In this document: positions 25,815 to 34,168 of the stretch, one piece after another
How the letters are laid out: every line of letters begins with the position of its first letter
Numbering within the stretch: the stretch's first letter is position 1
NCBI RefSeq assembly: GCF_030272895.1
Contig: NZ_JALRNF010000009.1
Span: 84,653 to 148,652 of the forward strand
Reading direction: 5' to 3'
Length of the DNA stretch: 64,000 nt
From: Pseudomonas sp. BGr12
Lineage (GTDB): Bacteria > Pseudomonadota > Gammaproteobacteria > Pseudomonadales > Pseudomonadaceae
Position numbers and translations under genes: made by a program
Notes under the pieces: generated by a model
What the model was told of the DNA's origin: nothing
Seen by the model: only the letters and a program-made list of their open reading frames with translations
Databases searched by the model: none

Positions 25815-27311
25815 TTAACTGCAGCGCATGATGGTCGATTTCAACTCGGTGTACTTGCTCAAGGCATGGGCCGAGTTGTCCCGGCCATTGCCGGACTCCT
25901 TGAAGCCGCCGAACGGGAAGTTCATGTCCACCAGTTCGTCGTAGCAATTGACCCAGACCGTGCCGGCCTTGAGCTGGCGGGTGGCGGTATGGATGGTCGC
26001 GAGGTCGGACGACCACACCGCCGCCGCCAGGCCAAATTCGGTCTGGTTGGCGATGGCGATGGCTTCTTCGAGGGTGTCGAACGGGATGACCACCAGCACC
26101 GGGCCGAAGATTTCTTCGTTGGCGATGCGTGCCGATGCGTCCTCGGCGAGAAAGATCGTCGGCTCCAGGTAGGCACCGGCGTCAATCTGCGACAGCGGCT
26201 GGCCACCCTTGAGCAGCCGGGCCTCCTGCTTGCCGATGTCAATGTAGTGACAGACCCGCTCGAACTGCACGGCATCGATGATCGCGCCAGTGACGCTGCC
26301 CGGGTCCAGCGGGTGACCCGGAAGGTAATCGTCCGCGGCCGGGAGCAACTCGCGCAGCAAAGGCTCGACGATAGCGCGCTGGACCAGCAGGCGCGAACCG
26401 GCGCTGCACACCTGGCCCATGTTGGCGAAGATCGCCGCGGCGGCCGAGCGGGCCGCTTGAGCGATATCCGGGCAGTCGGCCATGACGATGTTGGCCGATT
26501 TGCCCCCCAGCTCCAGCCACACCCGCTTGAGGTTGGTGGCGGCGGCATTCTGGGCGATTTCCCGCCCGACCCTGCCTGAACCGGTGAAGGCGATGCAGTC
26601 GACATCGACATGCAGGCTCAGGAAGCGACCAACCGCGCCATCGCCAGTGACCACGTTGAACACGCCTGCCGGCAGGCCCGCCTCCATCGCCAGGGCGGCG
26701 ATGCGCAAGGCGCTAAGCGGGGTTTTTTCCGACGGTTTGAGCACGACGCTATTGCCGGCCGCCAGAGCCGGGGCAAATTTCCAGGCAGCCATCAGCAACG
26801 GGTAGTTCCAGGGCACCACCGCCGCCACCACGCCCAGGGGTTGCTGGGTGACGGTGCCGAAGAAGTGCGGGTCGGTGGCCGGCACTTCGCCGTGCACCTT
26901 GTCGATCAGTTCGGCGAACCAGCGCAGGCAGTAGATCGTGCCGGGAAGATCGCCGCCCAGGGTGTCGGCGATCGGTTTGCCGCTGTCCAGGGATTCCAGC
27001 AGGGCCAGTTCTTCCGTGTGCGCTTCCAGCAACGCTGCCCACTTCAACAACACCGCCTTGCGCTCGCGGGCAGCCAGGCCGGACCAGACGCCTGCCTCGA
27101 AGCTGCGACGGGCGGCGCCTACGGCCAGGTCTACATCGCTCCCGGCGCACAAGGCCACAGGCGCCAGCAACGCACCGTCAACCGGGCTGTATGAACTGAA
27201 GGTCTCTGCGCTGCGGGCATCGACATAGGCACCCTCGATAAACGCCCTCCCCTCGATCCGCAACTGCCGGGCTTTGTCGAGCCAATAGGCTCTGTCTTTC
27301 AACGCTGTCAC
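25815..27311 (-). CDS. NAD(P)-dependent aldehyde dehydrogenase
   Basis: Aldehyde dehydrogenase superfamily enzyme of 498 residues, cytoplasmic. The general-base Glu lies in 'VWLELGGKSANIV' and the catalytic Cys in 'NMGQVCSAGSRLLV'. The Rossmann segment 'GRFLSLHVDVDCIAFTGSGRVG' and the C-terminal 'FPFGGFKESGNGRD' are standard. Such sequences resemble gamma-glutamyl-gamma-aminobutyraldehyde and betaine-aldehyde dehydrogenases. The start is a GTG at 27311 with GAGGTGA in front; the frame extends upstream without similarity. It is first gene of a possible ald-adh-permease operon running toward the BetI-like regulator. Confidence 0.92.
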   Translation of the reverse strand: MTALKDRAYWLDKARQLRIEGRAFIEGAYVDARSAETFSSYSPVDGALLAPVALCAGSDVDLAVGAARRSFEAGVWSGLAARERKAVLLKWAALLEAHTEELALLESLDSGKPIADTLGGDLPGTIYCLRWFAELIDKVHGEVPATDPHFFGTVTQQPLGVVAAVVPWNYPLLMAAWKFAPALAAGNSVVLKPSEKTPLSALRIAALAMEAGLPAGVFNVVTGDGAVGRFLSLHVDVDCIAFTGSGRVGREIAQNAAATNLKRVWLELGGKSANIVMADCPDIAQAARSAAAAIFANMGQVCSAGSRLLVQRAIVEPLLRELLPAADDYLPGHPLDPGSVTGAIIDAVQFERVCHYIDIGKQEARLLKGGQPLSQIDAGAYLEPTIFLAEDASARIANEEIFGPVLVVIPFDTLEEAIAIANQTEFGLAAAVWSSDLATIHTATRQLKAGTVWVNCYDELVDMNFPFGGFKESGNGRDNSAHALSKYTELKSTIMRCS

Positions 27312-27482
27312 CGCATCACCTCGTTTTGTTCTTGTCAGGCTGGCGGCAATCCTAGGTGATACTGAAAATATCTTCAATAAGGCCGGCAGCCTTTACTGAA
27401 TTTTTTTTCAATATAAATGCCCGTATCGGCGGGCATTTCGGCAGGCATCGAGTTGACCGCTGGTCAGAATCGCACCCTGGGC

Positions 27483-27496
27483 TTGACCTGCATCAA
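27483..27496. promoter_or_regulatory. Anr/Fnr box upstream of the GNAT gene
   Basis: TTGACCTGCATCAA fits the Anr/Fnr consensus TTGAT-N4-ATCAA with one mismatch. A TGTAGATAG -10-like element (TAGATA at 27518-27523) follows at the spacing expected for a class II activated promoter, 73 bp before the acetyltransferase start. Confidence 0.72.
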
Positions 27497-27568
27497 CCAG
27501 CCCGGATCCCACAGGTGTAGATAGGAAGGGTGCAGTACGAACCTATCCCTCTCTTCGGAGCAACTCCC

Positions 27569-28141
27569 ATGGCATCTGTTCAACCTAATGCACAAGCACC
27601 CGCCTCCCCGGCTTTTCCGGCCGAGCCAGGCGAGCACTGGATCGAACCGCTCAAGGACGGCGGGCACGTGCTCATCAGGCCTTTGCGTGCCGAGGATCGC
27701 GAGCGGGAAAAAGCCTTCATCATGCGTCTTTCCCCCGAGTCGCGGCATTTTCGCTTCCTGTGCCAGATCAAGGAGCCAGGCGAAGCGATGCTCGATCAGT
27801 TGATGACCGTCGATGAGCCGCAGCGCATGGCCTATGTGGCGCTGGCCCACGTCGATGGCGAACTGCGGGAAGTCGGCATCAGCCGCTATGCGGCCTGCTC
27901 GCAGCCGGACGAATGCGAATGCGCGGTGACCGTCGATGATCAGTGGAAGGATCGCGGCCTGGGCGCCCTGTTGCTTGGCCACCTGATCGACAAGGCCCGG
28001 GCCAACGGGTTCAAGGCGATGTTCTCGATTGACGTGGCCGCGAATGTGGCGATGCACGACCTGGTGCGCGAATTCGGTTTCTCCACCCGCCGTGATCCCG
28101 AGGATGCCTGCCAGGTGATCCATCGCCTGTCATTGGCGTGA
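27569..28141 (+). CDS. GNAT-family N-acetyltransferase, oxygen-responsive
   Basis: Acetyl-CoA-dependent acetyltransferase of 190 residues. The acetyl-CoA pyrophosphate-binding motif is in 'QWKDRGLGALLLGHLIDKARANG'. The region 'VLIRPLRAEDREREKAFIMRLSPESRHFRFL' matches the Gcn5-like domain found in bacterial protein acetyltransferases such as the Pat group, although no NDP-forming CoA-ligase domain is fused. CGGAG precedes the ATG at 27569. The Anr box and -10 element upstream predict induction at low oxygen. It converges on the membrane-protein gene at 28130 with a 12-bp overlap. Confidence 0.85.
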   Translation: MASVQPNAQAPASPAFPAEPGEHWIEPLKDGGHVLIRPLRAEDREREKAFIMRLSPESRHFRFLCQIKEPGEAMLDQLMTVDEPQRMAYVALAHVDGELREVGISRYAACSQPDECECAVTVDDQWKDRGLGALLLGHLIDKARANGFKAMFSIDVAANVAMHDLVREFGFSTRRDPEDACQVIHRLSLA

Positions 28142-28774
28142 CGCGCGTATCCCGGCGCCATGCGCAAGCACCGCGTCCAGACAGTGCTGCTCGTCTTCTT
28201 CGCTGATGCCCTGGTAGTCGGTCACCTCCAGGGCCGCAGTTTCGAACAGGGCGAGCCGCACCATGCCGTTACGGTCCAGGAACACCTGGGCCAGGCATTG
28301 GCATACGGGCGCAGCGATCGGTAGCGACCGCCCACCTTCACCCGGGATTGCCAATTGGTCGTTGAGGTTGGTTTCGCAAGCCGCGACGATGGTGCGCAGC
28401 GAACGGGCGGCAAAGTACAGGGTCGCCGGGTAGCCTACCGCTACCGCCAGCAGCAGACACAGCACCAGGTTCGATTCCCTGGCCCAGCTGGTCATGCGCC
28501 CGACCCGGTTGCGCCAGCCTGATGCACCCGGCGCGAAGATCGCCTTGCCAACCAGCACGGTGTAACGATGCTGGACGATGACGCCCACCCCCAGGCTGAT
28601 GGCGATAAACCCTGCCAAAACCCAGGGCCTGGCCGTCAGCAGTTGCGCAACACCCTCGAAGGCGCTGGCGATGGAGACCAGCACCACGAAGCTGCCGACG
28701 CCGGCAATGGCGCCAAAGCTGCCCCGTGGCCTTTTCAGCCAGGCGCCGAGCTTCTCCTTGGCGGAGGCGTTCAT
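28130..28774 (-). CDS. uncharacterised inner-membrane protein
   Basis: A 214-residue protein with three hydrophobic segments (about residues 20-42, 50-70 and 105-128) and a soluble C-terminal half containing several cysteines ('VCQCLAQVFLDRNGMVRLALFETAALEV'). I do not recognise a family. Its ATG overlaps the TGA of the upstream universal-stress gene (ATGA), so it is translationally coupled to the Usp operon and probably acts in the same low-oxygen or stress response. Confidence 0.7.
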   Translation of the reverse strand: MNASAKEKLGAWLKRPRGSFGAIAGVGSFVVLVSIASAFEGVAQLLTARPWVLAGFIAISLGVGVIVQHRYTVLVGKAIFAPGASGWRNRVGRMTSWARESNLVLCLLLAVAVGYPATLYFAARSLRTIVAACETNLNDQLAIPGEGGRSLPIAAPVCQCLAQVFLDRNGMVRLALFETAALEVTDYQGISEEDEQHCLDAVLAHGAGIRASRQ

Positions 28775-29658
28775 GGTGTGCGATTGACCGCCAGTACACT
28801 GCAAAGCGCCGAGTTCACGATCCGCTCGGTCGTATCACCGAGCAATTTGCCCAGGCCCTTGGGTTGCACGATGCCCATCACCACGACATCGACGGCAAGG
28901 TCCAGCACCTGTTCCCTGATCACGGCAACGGGCGCCCCCTGGACAAAATGCCGGCATTCAGGCGCGACGCCGTAGAGATCGGCCAGCGCATCGTAGGGTT
29001 CACGCAAGGCGGCTACCAGCTCCTCGACCCAGTCCGAAGCGGCATTCGAGTCCGCAACGAACAGGGGCGAAATGTCATAGGCGCACAGCAGGTGCAAGCG
29101 GGCATCGCATTGCAGCGCCATGGCCATGGCCTGGCGGATGATGCGCTGATTGAAGTCGGCCCCCTGCTCCGGCAAGGAGGTATCGATGGCGGCGAGGATG
29201 ACCTTGGGCAGCGCCGCCGCGCCATCCGGGACGACATGTACCGGTACCTGGCTGGCCTGCATCAGCTGTTTGTCGAAGGGCGTGCCGAATGCCCGAGCCA
29301 GCGGCGAGACCTTGTGCAAGTCGCTGATGACCATGTCGGGGCGACGTTCGCCCAGGCACGCCAGCACGTCCTTGAGCGGATCATCGCACACCACTGCCTG
29401 GCCGCTGGCGCAGGTATTGTCGAGACCGATCGCCCCGACCTGCTCCAGCAAGCGGTCGCGGAACTGCCCGAACTGTTCGGCAATGTGCCGATCCGTGTCT
29501 TTTTCCTGCTGCCAGTGGCCAAGCCCGTGGGGCTCGAACAGCCCCAGGACATGCAAGCCTGCTCCCGTCGCCCTGGCCAGGGCGGTGGCGCGTCGCGCCG
29601 CCGGCGAGGTCAGCTCGGCATCCTGTGCAAGCAGCAACAACTGCTGGTACTGACTCAT
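28771..29658 (-). CDS. tandem-domain universal stress protein
   Basis: A 295-residue protein made of two UspA domains (PF00582). The second domain ends in the diagnostic '...VVMGIVQPKGLGKLLGDTTERIVNSALCSVLAVN', where the nucleotide-binding glycine loop precedes the terminal strand. GGAGG lies directly upstream of the ATG at 29658. It lies 43 bp downstream of a related Usp gene and overlaps the following membrane-protein gene. Pseudomonas Usp genes of this kind are often Anr-controlled and aid anaerobic survival; an Anr box stands upstream of the first gene. Confidence 0.88.
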   Translation of the reverse strand: MSQYQQLLLLAQDAELTSPAARRATALARATGAGLHVLGLFEPHGLGHWQQEKDTDRHIAEQFGQFRDRLLEQVGAIGLDNTCASGQAVVCDDPLKDVLACLGERRPDMVISDLHKVSPLARAFGTPFDKQLMQASQVPVHVVPDGAAALPKVILAAIDTSLPEQGADFNQRIIRQAMAMALQCDARLHLLCAYDISPLFVADSNAASDWVEELVAALREPYDALADLYGVAPECRHFVQGAPVAVIREQVLDLAVDVVVMGIVQPKGLGKLLGDTTERIVNSALCSVLAVNRTP

Positions 29659-29701
29659 GGCAACCTCCAGCCAGGCCTTCGCCTGCGCGCGCAATCAGCT
29701 A

Positions 29702-30628
29702 TCAGATCACCGGCGACTCCGGGGTCACGACCAGGACACTGCTCGGCATCTTGTACAGCACCCGCTCCACCGTACTGCCGATGTACTTGGCCAGTCCACG
29801 ATGATGCACACGGCCCATCACGACGATGTCGATGTCATGGGCTTCACAGAAGATGCTCAGGACTTTCGTCGGATCGCCCATGATCATGTGGCAACGCTCC
29901 GGATCGATCCCGTTGCCCTCGGCCAGCTCGCGAAAGGCGGCGCTTTGGGCTTCATGCAGGCTTTCGGCAAGGTTGGAGCCGAACAGGAACGATTTACGCC
30001 CCAGGGTTTGCGCATCGGTCTGCAAGGAGCTCAGGTCGTAGGCATACAGCAGCTCGACCTGCGCCTTGCATTGCATGGCCAGTTTCAGTGCTTCCTTGAT
30101 GATACGGTCATTGAAGCCGGGGAACTGATCTTCAGGACGCGACAGGTCGACCGCCGCCAGCACCTTGCGTGGCGTGGCGTGGCCGGCGTCGCTGACAAAG
30201 TGCAAAGGCACCCTGGTTTCGCGCAGCAGCTGGATATCCAGGGAGGTGAACATCGCCCGCATCAGGCGCGATTCACGCTCGATATCCTTGACCACCAGGG
30301 CAAAGGGCTGCTCCTTCAGGTGAATGAGGATTTCGTCGAGGACATCGTCGACCCAGACCACTTCAGTGGTGACCGTGAGTCCGTTCCGGCGCATCGGGCC
30401 GGCCTGCTCTTCAAGCCATTGATGGTGCTTCTCGACATAGGCCTGGCGCATCACCGCCAGTGCCTGTTCATTGACCAGGCCGGCGGTGGCAAGGCCCACC
30501 AGGTAGTCGAACGCCACGATGTGCAGCGCCATGCCCTTGGCTTTGGCCAGGGCTGCGGCACGGTCATAGGCATCGGTGTGCTGCATCAGCGGGGAAGCGA
30601 TCAGCAGCACGCGTTGATAGTCGGACAT
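29702..30628 (-). CDS. tandem-domain universal stress protein, Anr-linked
   Basis: A 308-residue UspA-family protein with two domains; the second closes with 'VVMGRVHHRGLAKYIGSTVERVLYKMPSSVLVV'. It shares its layout and several blocks with the neighbouring Usp (28771-29658), suggesting local gene duplication. The ATG at 30628 has GAGGTG upstream; an upstream ATG-like start lacks one. The TTGACCTGCATCAA box at 30693 lies 65 bp from the start. It heads a three-gene operon with the second Usp and the membrane protein. Confidence 0.9.
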   Translation of the reverse strand: MSDYQRVLLIASPLMQHTDAYDRAAALAKAKGMALHIVAFDYLVGLATAGLVNEQALAVMRQAYVEKHHQWLEEQAGPMRRNGLTVTTEVVWVDDVLDEILIHLKEQPFALVVKDIERESRLMRAMFTSLDIQLLRETRVPLHFVSDAGHATPRKVLAAVDLSRPEDQFPGFNDRIIKEALKLAMQCKAQVELLYAYDLSSLQTDAQTLGRKSFLFGSNLAESLHEAQSAAFRELAEGNGIDPERCHMIMGDPTKVLSIFCEAHDIDIVVMGRVHHRGLAKYIGSTVERVLYKMPSSVLVVTPESPVI

Positions 30629-30692
30629 GACACACCTCGCACTGAGCGATGAGTAGGTACGCACCATCGTGCATCTGTCCTACGCTGTGTAG

Positions 30693-30706
30693 TTGACCTG
30701 CATCAA
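30693..30706. promoter_or_regulatory. Anr/Fnr box upstream of the usp operon
   Basis: TTGACCTGCATCAA, identical in all 14 positions to the box at 27483. It lies between the divergent usp operon and the Zn-alcohol dehydrogenase gene, nearer to usp. Confidence 0.72.
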
Positions 30707-30813
30707 GATCGACTGCAAAGCCCGGCAAAACCAGGCACCGTTCGGCTGAATCCGATGACCATCGGTGTGCTCCGACGCACGGTAAGCGCACGACCGGGAA
30801 CCGGGGTGGATCC

Positions 30814-30827
30814 TTGATCCGGGTCAA
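30814..30827. promoter_or_regulatory. Anr/Fnr box upstream of the Zn-alcohol dehydrogenase
   Basis: TTGATCCGGGTCAA has a perfect left half-site and one mismatch in the right half. It is centred about 77 bp upstream of the dehydrogenase ATG. Confidence 0.65.
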
Positions 30828-30897
30828 TTGATTCGATGATTTTCAGCGCACGCTAAGCAAAGGTGAATGCCGCAATCCGAAAAAGGGAATCGATGCC

Positions 30898-31971
30898 ATG
30901 GCGACCATGAAAGCTGCAATTTTTGTGGAAAAGAACAGGATAGTGCTGGACGAAAAGCCGATTCCGGACATAGGCCCTGCCGATGCCCTGGTGCGACTCA
31001 CCACCACGACCATCTGCGGCACCGACGTGCACATCCTGCGGGGTGAATACCCTGTCGCCAAAGGCTTGACCATCGGCCATGAGCCGGTCGGCATCATTGA
31101 AAAGCTCGGCGCCCAGGTCAAAGGCTTCAGCGAAGGACAACGGGTCATCGCCGGTGCGATCACCCCCAGCGGCTACAGCAACGCCTGCCTGTGTGGCTGC
31201 GCCTCCCAGGACGGGCCCGGCGCCCTGCATGGCTTCAAGGCGGCCGGAGGCTGGAAGTTCGGCAACACCATCGATGGCTGCCAGGCCGAGTACGTCCGCG
31301 TGCCGGATGCCATGGCCAACCTGGCGTTGATCCCCGATCACCTGACCGACGAACAGGTGCTGATGTGCCCGGACATCATGTCCACCGGGTTCTCCGGCGC
31401 GGAGCGCGGCGATGTGAAGATCGGCGATACGGTGGTGGTCTTCGCGCTCGGGCCCATTGGCCTGTGTGCGGTCGCCGGTGCCCGCCTCAAAGGTGCGGGC
31501 ATGATCATCGGCGTCGACAGCGTCAATGCGCGCATGACGGTGGCCCGAAAGCTCGGCGCCACCCACCTCGTCGACTACACCCAGGGCAATGTCGTCGAGC
31601 AGATCATGGCGATTACCAACGGCCGCGGGGTGGATGTGGCGATCGAAGCGCTCGGCACCCAGGCGACCTTTGAATCTGCGCTGCGGGTCCTGCGCCCGGG
31701 CGGCACCTTGTCCAGTCTCGGCGTCTACGCCTCGGACCTGCGCATTCCCTTCGATGCCTTCGCGGCGGGCCTGGGCGACTACAACATCGTCACCACCCTG
31801 TGCCCCGGCGGCAAGGAGCGCATGCGCCGGCTGATGGAAGTGATCGCCAACGAGCGCATCGACCTCGGGCCGCTGGTGACGCACCGGTTCAAGCTCGACG
31901 ACATCGAGGCCGCCTACGAGCTGTTTGCGCATCAACGCGACGGTGTGATGAAGGTCGCGATTACGCCCTGA
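30898..31971 (+). CDS. zinc-dependent alcohol dehydrogenase (MDR superfamily)
   Basis: Cytoplasmic NAD(P)-linked medium-chain dehydrogenase of 357 residues. The catalytic zinc site is shown by 'TTICGTDVHILRG' (Cys) and 'IGHEPVG' (His-Glu), and the Rossmann loop by 'ALGPIGLCAVAGAR'. The expected four-Cys structural-zinc lobe is replaced by the loop 'SNACLCGCASQDGPGALHGFKAAGGWKFGN', as in bacterial secondary-alcohol dehydrogenases resembling isopropanol or isobutanol enzymes. The Anr box at 30814 predicts expression at low oxygen, where it could discharge reducing power. It is transcribed away from the usp operon. Confidence 0.9.
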   Translation: MATMKAAIFVEKNRIVLDEKPIPDIGPADALVRLTTTTICGTDVHILRGEYPVAKGLTIGHEPVGIIEKLGAQVKGFSEGQRVIAGAITPSGYSNACLCGCASQDGPGALHGFKAAGGWKFGNTIDGCQAEYVRVPDAMANLALIPDHLTDEQVLMCPDIMSTGFSGAERGDVKIGDTVVVFALGPIGLCAVAGARLKGAGMIIGVDSVNARMTVARKLGATHLVDYTQGNVVEQIMAITNGRGVDVAIEALGTQATFESALRVLRPGGTLSSLGVYASDLRIPFDAFAAGLGDYNIVTTLCPGGKERMRRLMEVIANERIDLGPLVTHRFKLDDIEAAYELFAHQRDGVMKVAITP

Positions 31972-32261
31972 GCGGCACTGGCTTCGGGCGGTTTGCACAC
32001 CGGGTGGCATGGACGCCGTTGCTGATTCGATCGAATGTGGAGCGCGTCACATGTTCACCATACGCTTGTTGTCAATCCTGGCGCGCCTGCCTGGCCTATT
32101 TGGCCGCAGGCGGCGCCAACGCGCTCCGGACCTCGAGTGCCTGTTGCGCCGCGAAGTGGGCCTGCCTTGCCAAGGGGCGGGTTGCGCTTCGGCGTTGCGA
32201 AATTGCCGTCTCCCTCCCCGCGCCCAGCGCACACCCGGGCATCGACCAGGAGTTGCGTCAA

Positions 32262-32474
32262 ATGAACGTCTACATTGAAGATCACCCACGTCAGGATCGT
32301 TGGTGGGTTCACCTGGATGTATGGATGGTGAGCTTTCGCAGCCTTGACGAAGCATCGGCCTTCGTCGATCGCCTCAACGCCCGGATCAGCGCCCCGCACT
32401 CATTCGCGCCGATGCAGGACAGGACGCGTTGGCCGCTACCCGTCAGCGGGCACGCCGGCTTTCCAGCAGGTTGA
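32262..32474 (+). CDS. small conserved-looking hypothetical protein (70 aa)
   Basis: A 70-residue protein beginning 'MNVYIEDHPRQDRWWVHLD' with AGGAG nine bases upstream. It has the look of the short Pseudomonas proteins found with anaerobic or stress genes, with a helix 'SLDEASAFVDRLNARIS' in the middle. No function is known to me. Its end overlaps the convergent YeeE gene by 32 bp. The 290 bp between the alcohol dehydrogenase and this gene hold no convincing gene, promoter motif or hairpin. Confidence 0.5.
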   Translation: MNVYIEDHPRQDRWWVHLDVWMVSFRSLDEASAFVDRLNARISAPHSFAPMQDRTRWPLPVSGHAGFPAG

Positions 32475-32862
32475 AGATCGCCATTCCCGCCAGCATCGCG
32501 AATACGAATACCAGTATCTGCCAGTGGCCGCTCAACACCAGGGCGACTGCTGGCCCGGGGCAGACACCGGCAATGCCCCAGCCGACACCGAACACCAGGC
32601 TGCCACCCACCAGGCGGCGATCCAGTGCCCGCGCCGTGGGCAGGCGCATCGGCAAGCCAAGCATCGAACGTGTGCGTTTGCTGCTCCAGCGCATGGGCAG
32701 CAAGGCCGCGCCGATAGCCCCCACCATCACCAGCCCGAGCGAGGGGTCCCAGTGCCCGGCCAGGTCGAGAAAACCGAGGACCTTGGTCGGGTTGACCATG
32801 CCCGCCAACAACAGGCCGAGGCCAAACACCACGCCGCAGATCAAAGCCGATAGCCCTCGCAT
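32443..32862 (-). CDS. YeeE/YedE-family membrane protein, C-terminal-type half
   Basis: A 139-residue inner-membrane protein with four hydrophobic segments. It carries 'LAGMVNPTKVLGFLDLAGHWDPSL' and 'VFGVGWGIAGVCPGPAVALVLSG', the signature of the sulfur-transport (DUF395, PF04143) family. It forms half of the usual YeeE fold; the other half is encoded two bases upstream. Members import thiosulfate or related sulfur compounds using conserved cysteines, here in 'GVCPGP'. The ATG is at 32862. Confidence 0.85.
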   Translation of the reverse strand: MRGLSALICGVVFGLGLLLAGMVNPTKVLGFLDLAGHWDPSLGLVMVGAIGAALLPMRWSSKRTRSMLGLPMRLPTARALDRRLVGGSLVFGVGWGIAGVCPGPAVALVLSGHWQILVFVFAMLAGMAIFNLLESRRAR

Positions 32863-32864
32863 CT

Positions 32865-33299
32865 TCAGGCTCCCAGCAGGTGGCGGATGATGTACACCAC
32901 GGCAAAGCCCGTGCTCATGAAGCACAGGGTTGCCACCAGCGAGCGCGGCGACAGGCGCGCCAGCCCGCAGACACCGTGGCCACTGGTGCAGCCGGCGGCG
33001 TAGCGGGTCCCCACGCCCACCAGCAGACCGGCCACGAGCATCCCCGGCCAACCGGTCTGGAACTGCACGACCGGCGCCCCGGCGAACAACCACCACAGCA
33101 GTGGCGCGACCAGCACGCCCAGGAGAAACAGCCCTTTCTCCCCTCTGCCCTCACCCGCCTTTTGCAGCACACTGCCGAGCAGGCCGCTGATGCCGGCGAT
33201 ACGACCATTCATTAGCGCGAACAAGCTCGCGGCAAGCCCGATCAGCACACCGCCGAACAAGGCCGACCAGGGGGTGAAGCTGGGCCAGTCGATCGTCAT
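32865..33299 (-). CDS. YeeE/YedE-family membrane protein, N-terminal-type half
   Basis: A 144-residue inner-membrane protein with four hydrophobic segments and the conserved-Cys motif 'GTRYAAGCTSGHGVCGLARLSPRSL'. It pairs with the downstream 32443-32862 gene to make a complete YeeE-like sulfur-compound channel from two polypeptides; such split pairs are common near persulfide-metabolism genes. The start at 33299 is preferred because the upstream open sequence overlaps a REP element. No rhodanese or ArsR-type regulator adjoins it here. Confidence 0.85.
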   Translation of the reverse strand: MTIDWPSFTPWSALFGGVLIGLAASLFALMNGRIAGISGLLGSVLQKAGEGRGEKGLFLLGVLVAPLLWWLFAGAPVVQFQTGWPGMLVAGLLVGVGTRYAAGCTSGHGVCGLARLSPRSLVATLCFMSTGFAVVYIIRHLLGA

Positions 33300-33342
33300 T
33301 TCAACTCCTTTGCAGAAAACAGCGGGTCCGGGTAGCTTGTGT

Positions 33343-33402
33343 TGTAGGAGCGGGCTTGCCCCGCGATTGCACACTATATCGCGGGACAAGCCCGCTCCTA
33401 CA
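33343..33402. repeat. REP inverted pair
   Basis: Two facing copies of the Pseudomonas REP core: TGTAGGAGCGGGCTTGCC is mirrored by GACAAGCCCGCTCCTACA, with a short AT-rich loop. It can fold into a long hairpin between the YeeE pair and the CopD-like gene. Confidence 0.9.
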
Positions 33403-33441
33403 GAGGGTAGCGAGCGCAGTTCCGGGAATGCCCAAACAAAA

Positions 33442-33464
33442 GCCCCCTCACCAGGAGGGGGCTG
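33442..33464 (-). terminator. rho-independent terminator of the CopD-like gene
   Basis: Stem AGCCCCCTC / GAGGGGGCT (9 bp) with a 5-base loop. On the minus strand it is followed by TTTTGTTT, and it lies about 40 bp past the stop codon at 33506. Confidence 0.8.
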
Positions 33465-33505
33465 ACGTTGGGCAGGTTCACTGCCTTTTCCGGTCTTTCA
33501 CTCGT

Positions 33506-34168
33506 TCAGCGTGCATGAATACCCGCAAGCATCCATGGGCCCGGCTGAGCCGCCACGCTCATGCGTCGGCCGCGTGCCCACTGGGTCAGGGCCACCATCA
33601 GCGCGAAGCCGAGCACGATCAACAACGGGTATGCCAGCAGCAACTCGGTGAGCGAATACTTCCAGGCCAGTGGCCGGCCGACACCCAGCATGGCGGCATA
33701 CAACCAGGACACACCCGACAGTGCGCCGGCGAACAGGGCAAACATGCGTACACCGACCTTGAGATCGAGCAGCGACCCGGCCTTCATCAAGGCAGGCAAT
33801 ACATAGCGATGCAACAACATGCCGTTGAAGGTCAGCAACAAGACAATAATGACTTTGGCGTGAAGTTTTGGGTTATTAAAATAGGTCATGCCTTTTTCGA
33901 TATAGTCGATGCCGATAATTGCGGCACCGGTCAACCATAAAAATAAAAGTGCATTGGCAACAGACTTCTGCAAACTTGCCATGTGTTCATTATCGTGCCC
34001 GCTCGATACTCCACCTTTCAATAAGTCCTTGACCATTGCCGCATCGCTGGCAAACACCAGGCCGATGGCGACACAACAGGCCAGCAAATGGATATAAATA
34101 ACCGCCAGACGCATAAGTTCCATGGATTCTTTCTGCCCGAACAGGCTGATAATTGTATTAATCTCCAC
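33506..34168 (-). CDS. CopD-like multi-pass membrane protein
   Basis: A 220-residue inner-membrane protein with about six helices. His residues sit at membrane edges ('LAVIYIHLLACC', 'NPKLHAKVIIVLLLTFNGMLLHRY'), an arrangement seen in CopD- and cytochrome b561-type proteins. I cannot assign a substrate or prove haem binding. Translation starts at the GTG at 34168, where GGAGAAG precedes it; an ATG at 34123 would also keep the first helix. It ends at a strong terminator. It is lower in GC than its neighbours. Confidence 0.6.
   Translation of the reverse strand: MEINTIISLFGQKESMELMRLAVIYIHLLACCVAIGLVFASDAAMVKDLLKGGVSSGHDNEHMASLQKSVANALLFLWLTGAAIIGIDYIEKGMTYFNNPKLHAKVIIVLLLTFNGMLLHRYVLPALMKAGSLLDLKVGVRMFALFAGALSGVSWLYAAMLGVGRPLAWKYSLTELLLAYPLLIVLGFALMVALTQWARGRRMSVAAQPGPWMLAGIHAR

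Noticed and set aside
32009..32278. A possible 89-residue plus-strand protein after the Zn-alcohol dehydrogenase
   Set aside because: Arg/Pro-rich composition and no clear ribosome site; overlapped out of frame by the better-supported 70-residue gene.
33343..33402. REP pair considered as a CRISPR-like repeat
   Set aside because: Only two facing copies without equal-length spacers or cas genes; it is a classic REP hairpin.
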